DNA of 64,000 nt from Oscarella lobularis (Eukaryota; Porifera; Homoscleromorpha; Homosclerophorida; Oscarellidae), in assembly GCF_947507565.1 (NCBI RefSeq), contig NC_089179.1, forward strand, positions 496,001-560,000. The letters are read 5' to 3'. The notes beneath the pieces are model-generated. The model made no database searches, had not been told where the DNA came from, and saw only the letters and a list, made by a program, of their open reading frames with translations. Positions within the stretch are counted from its first letter, which is position 1. The number at the start of each line of letters is the position of its first letter. A program made the position numbers and the translations under genes. Below, piece after piece: positions 56,503 to 64,000 of this stretch.

Positions 56503-58533
56503 ATGGAATTGACACGACAGGAGGCGCTCGACATACTCCAAGTGAAGCCGAGCGACAGCAAGGAAACGATCCGATCGGCGTACAAACGTCTCGCGCTCGA
56601 ATGGCACCCAGACAAGCACATCGACGACAAGGACGAAGCAACCGACAAATTTCAGCGCATATCGGCTGCCTACAAGCGTCTAACTCATCAAGAAGGAGCA
56701 GGAATTAGCGGAGACGGCGACGGAGGATCATTTAGAATGACGCTCGACGAAATGTTCGAATTGTTTTCTGAGATATTCTGTTCCGGTTCGGCGGCCGCGG
56801 CTTCGGCGACAGGAAGCGGCGGGGGTAGCAACGGAAGCGGCAGCGGCGTTTTTTCCGCCAAAGACGGCGGTTTGGACGGGTATAATTATTATGGGGACGA
56901 TGATTACGATGATTATGATGACGAAGATGACGACGATGACGATTACGACTTTCGTGGAGACAAGGGGGTTTGGGGTGGCGAGGGCGTTCCGGCGACGTTT
57001 TTAGCCTATTTGGAGCAGAGGAAGAAGAAACGAGAGGAGTTGTGGCAAAAGCCAACCGTATCACAGAAACAGATTGAAGAGGCGGAGAGACTGGCGAAAG
57101 AGCTCATGGAAGAAGAGGAAAAGGAGAAGCAGAAAGTGGAGCGCAAGAAGGCAAAGAATCGCAAGAAGAAGGAGGCAACGAAGAAGAAGAAACAAGAAAA
57201 GAAAGAAAAATCGACGGAAAATCGAGGCGGAAAAGATAAGAAAACAAACGAGCGTAATCAGTCACAGTCACAGCAGCATCATGATGATGGTAAGACAAAT
57301 AAAAATGATATAGAAGAAAGGGAGGAGGAGGAAGACGAAGAGGAGGAGAGTGACAGAGGGGAATTGCTTGAGGAAGAGACTTTGTTTACGAATAGCGCCT
57401 TCTTTGGCCGTATTGCTAGTAAGAGTGGAGTGCGCCATGAAAGCAGCAGTAGCAGCGCTGAAAAATCCACTACTCCGATGACGGCAAGTAAAGGAAGTAA
57501 TTCAACCAGTGCACCAGCTCCACCAGCACCATCGTCATCAACTTCAGTCAAAAGTGGAAACAGCAAACCAAGTGCCAATAAAACGAATCCTCCTCGTAGC
57601 GGTAGGACTCCGTCGGCTACGGCAGCGGCGGAGGCGGCGGAAGGAGCGACGGAGAATGGGCCGTCGGACTTGGATCTGGTTGTTCTGAAGAGTCGACAGA
57701 TTGCCGTGAAAGGCAACAAGTTAGCCGAATTGGGTCACTACAACGCGGCCGTGGATCTGTTCACCGAAGCAATTCGATTGCATCGAGATGACTATCGTTA
57801 TCATGCCAACCGATCCTTCTGCTACGATCGTCTCCGACAGTACGATCGCGCTTTGCGAGATGCCAATACGGCCATCCGACTGGCTTCCAAATGGGCAAAG
57901 GGTTACTTCCGCAAGGGGCGGGCTTTAGCCGGCTTGAAACAGTACAACGATGCCGAACTCGCATTTGAAGAAGTTCTCAAATTAGATAAGCGATGCATCG
58001 ACGCCACTCAAGAACTTGAACGAATTCGCGTTCAGCAGCTAATGGACATGGGATTCAGTCGCGTTCGCAGCGAATCAGCCATCAGAAAATACATCAAAAT
58101 TCGACCCGCATTGGACTCTCTACTGGCCGGAAAACTGGAAGGTGAGTACGTTTCCGACGACGACAACGATGACGACGACGTCGAAGTGGAGGCGGAAAGT
58201 GAGAAGGAGACATACAAACGAGAAAAGGAGTCGCCGAGACCGGAGAATGATCAGGGATCCGCCGGCGTGGCACCGAGGAAGGGTCGTCGTCCGGGCGATC
58301 AGTCCGTTTCCGTGTGGGTTGGAAACGTGTTTGCCGCGAAGGTGACGGTGAGAGATATGATCAAGATCTTCTCGCGATGCGGGTACGTGCTGGGTGTGCG
58401 CATTCTCGATCGAAAGGGCTGCGCTTTTGTGTCGTACGAGAATTATCAGAACGCGGCTGCTGCCGTTCGTACACTGACTGGTTATAATCTTGCGGGTAGG
58501 AATCTCGTTGTGCGCTTTCCTGATAACCCGTAA
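56503..58533 (+). CDS. DnaJ-TPR-RRM fusion protein, intronless
   Basis: One frame of 676 residues. A J domain fills residues 1-67 (RQEALDILQVKPSD; HPD at 35-37 in LEWHPDKH). A Gly/Ser and Asp-rich linker (about 85-160), a Lys/Glu-rich charged helix (about 165-285) and a Ser/Thr/Pro linker follow. Three TPRs start at about 400 (GNKLAELGHYNAAVDLFTEA; YHANRSFCYDRLRQYDRALR; GYFRKGRALAGLKQYNDAEL). A short helical MGF-containing segment resembling a UBA domain (QLMDMGFSRVRSESAI) comes next. The C-terminus is an RRM (RNP2 VWVGNV; RNP1 KGCAFVSY). The HPD implies stimulation of an HSP70; TPR and RRM imply protein and RNA partners. I know of J-TPR and TPR-RRM proteins, but not a named vertebrate gene with all three. 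Confidence 0.82.
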   Translation: MELTRQEALDILQVKPSDSKETIRSAYKRLALEWHPDKHIDDKDEATDKFQRISAAYKRLTHQEGAGISGDGDGGSFRMTLDEMFELFSEIFCSGSAAAASATGSGGGSNGSGSGVFSAKDGGLDGYNYYGDDDYDDYDDEDDDDDDYDFRGDKGVWGGEGVPATFLAYLEQRKKKREELWQKPTVSQKQIEEAERLAKELMEEEEKEKQKVERKKAKNRKKKEATKKKKQEKKEKSTENRGGKDKKTNERNQSQSQQHHDDGKTNKNDIEEREEEEDEEEESDRGELLEEETLFTNSAFFGRIASKSGVRHESSSSSAEKSTTPMTASKGSNSTSAPAPPAPSSSTSVKSGNSKPSANKTNPPRSGRTPSATAAAEAAEGATENGPSDLDLVVLKSRQIAVKGNKLAELGHYNAAVDLFTEAIRLHRDDYRYHANRSFCYDRLRQYDRALRDANTAIRLASKWAKGYFRKGRALAGLKQYNDAELAFEEVLKLDKRCIDATQELERIRVQQLMDMGFSRVRSESAIRKYIKIRPALDSLLAGKLEGEYVSDDDNDDDDVEVEAESEKETYKREKESPRPENDQGSAGVAPRKGRRPGDQSVSVWVGNVFAAKVTVRDMIKIFSRCGYVLGVRILDRKGCAFVSYENYQNAAAAVRTLTGYNLAGRNLVVRFPDNP

Positions 58534-58612
58534 GCGGATCGTTTGATTTGTGTTTGTCTTTATTTGTTTGCACAGCAATATATGTATGTATATCTCTGCT
58601 TAAGTATCAGTG

Positions 58613-59316
58613 TCAATTTTGCTTTTTAATAGTTGGATTGAGCTCGTTGAATTGAAGCAAATGAAATTTGGCTGTCTGCGATTTGGTCATTATCCGAATG
58701 GCCCAAAATCCGAAGCCAATTTCTCCAAGGAGAAACGTAAGCAGTGGAATGTGAACAGCTCTTTCCAAGGGCAAAACAACGGCACCTTCGTTGATGAGAA
58801 GAAAGAGCACGAGAGGGGTCTGGATGACTAAAGTTAAAAGCCAGAATCCGGCCATTTCTGGCACCTGCAATAGTAACCATGACCACCGTGGGGCTAAATA
58901 CTGTATATCAATTCGTACTTTTTCCTGAAGATTTCCTCTGTATCCTAGGTATAGTCGTATCGCTTCAACGACACTCATCACGACGTATATTGTTATGAGG
59001 ACGAACTTGTAGTGAGAGGGCAACGAATCGAACTACACGAGACTAAAGTAAGGCGTTGCACAGTTGGAAAGCGACTTTGGTAAACGCTACTTTGATAGAC
59101 AAAACGTAGAGACAAGTTGCGAGCCAGCAAGGAAAAAAACAGACGTTGAAATACAGCGTCATTTGCAGGGGCAAGTTCGAAACGATGTCGCCTCCTACAA
59201 ATGCTCACTAACAGCACTACTAATAGATAAAATTGTTGGTTACCTCCCAAAAGAGGCTCTTTCGACGCTTGCGATATGGAAACGAGACGGCTTTTCAGTC
59301 CAGACGACTCGGCCAT
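58613..59316 (-). CDS. TMEM17: Ciliary transition-zone membrane protein TMEM17
   Basis: Four exons. MAESSGLKSRLVSISQASKE starts at 59316, then GGDIVSNLPLQMTLYFNVCF, LPSHYKFVLITIYVVMSVVE, AIRLYLGYRGNLQEK and VPEMAGFWLLTLVIQTPLVL to the stop at 58613. The blocks match TMEM17 (LALQMSLYFN; YYKFIVITV; EAIRLYLGYVGNLQEKVPELAGFWLL). A 54-bp in-frame region after GNLQEK (RIDIQYLAPRWSWLLLQ) is an intron with a GTACGA donor, not coding. TMEM17 is a four-helix protein of the MKS/B9 module at the ciliary transition zone. It points to a flagellated or ciliated organism. The stop is 79 bp from the convergent DnaJ gene. Confidence 0.9.
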
Positions 59317-59465
59317 GCGTGAAACAGCGTGACATCCGGGTGAGATCAACAAATCGTTCCGCAGCAACCCGCGGCGGCACAACACGAGCTCGCGTTTCTG
59401 ACCGGTCAGGAAAAGAGTGTAGGTCTAAGATTCGTGAAACTGAAACTGGTACAGCAGTGTTATAT

Positions 59466-61862
59466 TTAGAGTTCGTCTCGCTCGTTTTGACTCATATCCT
59501 GCTGAAGCTCTTCTCTCAATTTCTCGTCCTCGACGCCCCACTTCGTCTGCGGTAATTTATTCACGTAGTCTTCAAAGAAGGCGTTTAGCATGTCGCTATG
59601 AGAATCAAACCACCAATTGACCGCGATATTCCTTCCATACGACGTGACCTAAACAATTTCGCCGTAGAATAATTTAGAAGAGTCGATTTCAGTTGTTTAC
59701 TTCGTGCCACCAATACGCCGGCAAAAAAAGCATATCGCCGGCTTCTATCTCTGCAAACACGGCCTTTGCGTGATAGGCGTCCGGAAACTTTTTATAGTTG
59801 ACGGCAGTCAGATTAGGAATCGCACTTGTGATCGCAGTATGCCTACGTAACGACATAGATCATTTTAGTTCTTAGTCATACGCTTCGCTCATTGATCTTC
59901 TTGTACTTATTGTGAAGTTGAGCGTACAGATAGGACGTCATTGCCGGCTCGTACAGCCTCATTCTCTTGCGTCCAGCCACCATGCTCATAATATTTTCTG
60001 AATTGTCGAAATGGGCTGGAGTAACTTGATTGCCTGCTCCCATCCACAAATAGACGTCTTGTAGTTCCTAAGCGACAATTAACGTACTCTAGACGTAATA
60101 AGGATAAAAATAAATACCAGAATATGAGAGAACCAGGGCTGTATAACGTCTTTTCGAATTTCTTTAAAAACGTCTTGTTGCGCCATGTACATTTTCTTCT
60201 TGGAATCACTAAACTCCTAAAAAATAGTGTACATACTACTGTGTTTTAATTGCCCAACTGAAAATTACGTCCAAGTATTCAGCGATTGTCATGGTCCTAA
60301 AATCTCTTTTGTTTCCGTAGAAGTGAAAGACGTCGGAATCGGAGAACGTGATCTCGGCTTCGTAGTGTCCTACTCTTTTCTTGAGATACTCATTCGACCA
60401 CTTGCCAATGGCCGGCCACTTTTTCGCTCCATTTCTCACAATTAGCGGCCGACTCTTTGACAAATATCGTTGAGCAAACAATTCCATCGTCACTTGAGAC
60501 GCGTTGAGAACGTCAACGGACATATCTAGAAGAATAATCGAAACGGAGCGCGCTTTCTTTGGCAGGCGAACTTACGAGGCGCTCGCATTTCAATTGGAAG
60601 CCTTTGCCGACTTTGTTCCTGCTCAGACGACGGAGAAGAGACAGGGGCCGTCACGTCATCAAGGTTATCTCCTCTAGTGGCAACTAAAAACAAGAGGATG
60701 AAGTAGATAACCCCACTGTCATTCTCATGTACCGTCTGATGCCATTTTGGCTCTGCAGTAAATTGTCCTCGACTTGGTGTCCGTCCATACCCATATGGCG
60801 TGACGACTGATGTCCATTTGATTTTCCCCCCATCGAGTGTCGCCGTGCAAGGCCAACTGTCGTGCCTGCGGCCACGAATTGTCGTCGTAGTTTTCAGCTG
60901 TCCAATTGACGAGCGAATCGTCGTCTTCGACGAATTGACTTGAGTTGACGCAGTGCCACAATTTACCGGAGACGCCTGTCGGATAGGCGGGCATGTGGAG
61001 TGCAGAAAGAATGGACGGATTTTCTGCGTCGTCCCTTGCTTGCGCTTTGACGGCAACGAAATGAAAGAGACTTCCTGGAAGCAGAAACGAATAAGTCTTC
61101 CCCGACGTCCCATAACCGAGCAGTCGATTATTGACATAAATTGTGAAATTGACTCCTTTGTTGACAGCAATGCGAAGCGTATCTAAAAAACAATCTCAAC
61201 ATCATCATCATCGAAAATTATTCTTTTACCTGGTGACGTCGTCAGCCATCCCCTGCATATTATTTTTGTAGCCGGAACATTGGCCCATATCCATTTGGCT
61301 TGACTACTGACGTCGATTGCCGTACCAAACGGCTCCTCTCCATTGGCTGCCAGCTCTTCGACGTTCGGCCAACGAGAGTCGTCGAAATCGTCTTCTATCC
61401 AATCATTATCGTCTGAGTCTCGACTGGCTTTGGTGCAACGCCAGCGTGCATTCGTCACCGACACTTCGTTAGGGATAGGCGTTTCTATTGAGCCAATAAA
61501 TGCCATCAAGTTGCTAGTCGACGTCTGTCCTCGCTTGTGCCTCTTGAAACGGAGCGCCACCAGATGGGAGTCTCTGTACGGAACGTAAACCATCGTCGAT
61601 TCGCCGGGTCCGTCGCCGTGCGACTGTTTCACGCCGTCGACGTAGATATCGTAGCCGGTATAGTCTGTCTGAGTTGCGATGTAGACGATATCTTCTACTG
61701 TGTCTGATACAGAGAAGAGGAACCGTGGGAATGGAAACCACACCCTCCTTTTATTTAACCTTTTGGCCTTTCAACGTAATCGAGCCCGTCGGTGGCGGCA
61801 TCTTCAGCGTGCACGGCGGCGAGAAATGCAAGCTGCAGTAGAGCTGTTGCTCTCAACATCAT
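59466..61862 (-). CDS. Secreted/ER-lumenal JmjC (cupin_8) protein with twin beta domains and RDEL tail
   Basis: The start at 61862 gives a signal peptide (MMLRATALLQLAFLAAVHA). Two similar extracellular-type domains follow. Each has a sugar-binding-like beta region, then W-x-C ... FDDSRWPNVEELAANGEEPF / YDDNSWPQARQLALHGDTRW ... AKWIW / AIWVW ... CR. After a Pro/Gln linker comes a JmjC domain: SRPLIVRNGAKKWPAIGKWS, the iron ligands H and D in AHFDNSENIMSMVAGRKRMR, and the distal His in MLFLPAYWWHEV, then NIAVNWWF. The last residues, SQNERDEL, end at 59466 and form an RDEL signal for ER retrieval. I infer an Fe(II)/2-oxoglutarate hydroxylase acting on proteins in the ER lumen, comparable in location to JMJD8. 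The substrate is unknown. Confidence 0.75.
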
Positions 61863-61924
61863 CGTGTCTAATTGTCGTCACGTGAGCTCATCGCGAATCA
61901 TTTGGATTTGTTTATCGCGTCTCT
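61863..61924. promoter_or_regulatory. 62-bp divergent promoter, JmjC gene / TBC-like gene
   Basis: Two start codons diverge across only 62 bp, which contains TCACGTGAG (E-box) at about 61879-61887. Both 5' leaders must be extremely short or overlap. Confidence 0.45.
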
Positions 61925-64000
61925 ATGGATCGTCGCCAATCGTTGGCGCTGCCTCGCTGGACGGAAAGCGCTAAGAGGGAGATTATTGAAAGCGAGCAAT
62001 GGCAATCGGCGTCGTCTCTTCTCTTTTCAGCCGTTCGACAAAAACTCGACGAAACGGGCGTTCGGTCTTTCGCCGATTTGTCTGATGCCGAAAAGACGCA
62101 TGTAATTGACCGTGCAACGGCCGAAATTCGAAAACGCTCGACGTTCGCTGCTCTGAATCGGCGAATTTCGTCGACATTGGACAAGCACGTGCGCGAGCAC
62201 GTGGCAACGGAAACAGGGGAAGAAGACCGACAAACCAGCGTCAAACTCCTTCGAGACGCCGTTGCCGATTCATCGGCCGCCTTGCTATCGCAATGGCCTG
62301 ATCTTATTGAAAATATTCGCGGAAGCTGTTTCAATCGAGACCTGTCCCCCAAACTTCGATACCAAGTATGGAAGATTCGTTTGACGTCACAACGTCATGC
62401 TGACGAGTATTGGCGAAAGCGACGACAACGACGCAGGGATCGAGAAGAGAAAACGGCTTCAAAACGAGATTTTGAAATTGGGCTAAAAACAGAAGGAATG
62501 TTGCAGTCGTTTGGCGAAGAAACAATGGGATCATTATTAGTAAAAAATCACACGTGGATAAATGCAATGAAATCTGTTTTGTCATATTATGATGTGTGGA
62601 GGAGAGAGAATCGAGATGAATCAGAACTTTCCGAAGCAGAGTACCTATTGGCTGTTCCATTGGTCAGCTGTGTCCTCACTGCAAATTGCACGGAACATTC
62701 CCTACCGGTTCTCATCGAGATGTATATGACTCTGTTGGAAAGGAGACCCCTATCTTCAATGCCAATGAGTCAGGTAACGTTGTATTTTGTATGGGAGAAT
62801 GTCTCAATTATTTGTGAGTAGAGTAAGAGTGCAGCAAACGAACTTGGTCATAAGGTGGAATCGCTTTTGAAAGTGAACGATCAGGAGTTGCTTGAGGGGC
62901 TGCAATCATCTCTCGCCAACCCAAGTGCATCAAGAGATGACGTCCCCTTCTACAAGAGACTAAGGAATCTTTTGCATCCGCCAGCCCGGAGACTGTTTGT
63001 TGGTGAGCTACGCGGTCTATTCTTCTGCCCTTAATTTAAATGGAGACGCGTTAAGGGTATTTATCTATTGACGTTGTTAGCTACGTATGGGATCAGTGTA
63101 TTATTGCTATGGGTGTTGATCTGCTACCGTGGTTCTGCGCTGGACTGTTGCTTTTAAACAGATCAGGACTACTTCAATGCCAAACGGTACGAGTGTGATG
63201 GTTGACTATAAAACAGATTCCTGCTAATATTTTTTGTAGCTCTCAGCCGTTGAACACTGGCTAGTGAATCATAGTTGTAAATTGAAAGCGAGGCAGTTTC
63301 AAACTTTGGTACTTTGGCTAGCGTTTCATATGTTTTGTTTCCGTATTCTGGACGATGTTAGATGGACGGTTGCTTTCATAAGGAAGTGCAGGAGAAAATG
63401 GGTCAGAAGTTTTCCAAGTCATTTGAACCTGTGACAGATCCGTGGGCAGGTGGGTAAATCAGAGAGTGCAACGTTTTTACTATTAATAATTGTAACTAGA
63501 TACCCACCTCTGGGATGAGTGGTTTAAGAAAAACGTCAAGCGAAACTTGGTGCAGCACAAAAAAATTCAAATGTCCAGTTGACTATTTTTGATCTTAGAT
63601 TGAGGAGAGACGACGTGCTGACGAAGAGGAAAGAAAGAGGTATTAGGCTGGCTTTTTATTGACTTACATGAATGTGTCTGGAAGAGTGATGGAAGCCAAG
63701 CAGAAGCGGGAGCTTGATCGCTTGGCGGAGCAAGAGAGAGAAAGGCAGGAACTTCTTGTTTTTGCCTCACTGATCATTATTAGCCCTGTATGTAGAAAAG
63801 CGGATGAAGAAAGGGATTTAGAGCAGCAGAAACTGAAGCGTGAACTGGAGACAGTGAGGTTCCTTATCCTTGGCAGTAAAACCCGTGCCACTCTATGTTA
63901 TTACAGGAACGGCAAAAGCGAACTGACGCTGAAGGAGAGTTGGAAAAGCAAAGCCAAGAGATGCAGATGTTGAAAGAGGTATTCTAGACTACACAAAAGT
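61925..64000 (+). CDS. TBC-like protein with coiled coil, 5' part (partial)
   Basis: A first exon of about 850 bp starts MDRRQSLALPRWTESAKREI and encodes a helical region. LSPKLRYQVWKIRLTSQRHA and the later exon VVSYVWDQCIIAMGVDLLPW, FCAGLLLLNRSGLLQC resemble the helices of a TBC (Rab-GAP) domain, including the VWK and VWDQ positions. I do not see the catalytic IxxDxxR and YxQ motifs, so GAP activity is doubtful. Downstream exons (63500-64000) are Glu/Arg/Lys-rich coiled coil (RRADEEERK; EAKQKRELDRLAEQERERQE). The gene continues past the right edge. Exon joins near 63000-63240 and beyond are approximate. Confidence 0.5.

Noticed and set aside
1-64000. CRISPR arrays, bacterial operons, rRNA genes, integrated viruses
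   Set aside because: No spaced direct repeats, no ribosome-binding-site-led gene strings, no rRNA motifs and no viral replicase or capsid signatures were seen.

Overview
This is a stretch of a compact, intron-rich animal genome. Nearly every gene is split by GT-AG introns of about 40-100 bp, yet a few large genes are intronless. About 23 protein genes and one tRNA fill 64 kb, on both strands, often with less than 100 bp between them. The gene set (meiotic HFM1, ciliary TMEM17 and inversin, TMC channel, SLCO transporters, CABIT protein, KCTD3/SHKBP1) is metazoan. Short introns, CG-rich codons and divergent but clear orthologues suggest a non-bilaterian such as a sponge; that placement is inference. 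No bacterial operon, CRISPR array, rRNA or intact transposon was seen.

Layout. 1-8.4 kb: 5' end of a KH-domain protein (-), a CXorf65/C22orf15-like protein (+), an intronless CABIT adaptor (+), TBL2 (-) and RNF10 (-). 9-20.2 kb: an acidic protein with short RLA-P motifs (+), a two-SH3 adaptor (-), and a long many-exon gene I could not name (-) that diverges from MED29 (+). 20.2-33.7 kb: MED29, a TMC channel (+), a low-complexity/coiled-coil protein (-), MRPS23 (+) and HFM1/MER3 (-). 34-45.8 kb: DNA polymerase eta (+, divergent from HFM1), an intronless GALC-like galactosylceramidase (-), and three tandem SLCO genes (-), the middle one with a frame-disrupting deletion. 46-53 kb: nitrobindin (+), inversin (-), and a secreted protein (+) with the paired five-cysteine plan of clusterin. 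53-64 kb: tRNA-Ala, KCTD3/SHKBP1 (+), a DnaJ-TPR-RRM fusion (+), TMEM17 (-), an ER-type JmjC protein with signal peptide and C-terminal RDEL (-), and the 5' part of a TBC-like gene (+).

The genes do not form one pathway. Notable groupings are the divergent DNA-repair pair HFM1/POLH, cilium genes (TMEM17, inversin, perhaps the CXorf65-like gene) and the SLCO array. The most interesting loci are the clusterin-like gene, with exactly eleven 11-residue amphipathic repeats between its cysteine clusters, and the ER-lumenal JmjC protein. Multi-exon coordinates run from start codon to stop codon and include introns; exon joins were inferred by eye from splice signals, frame and homology.
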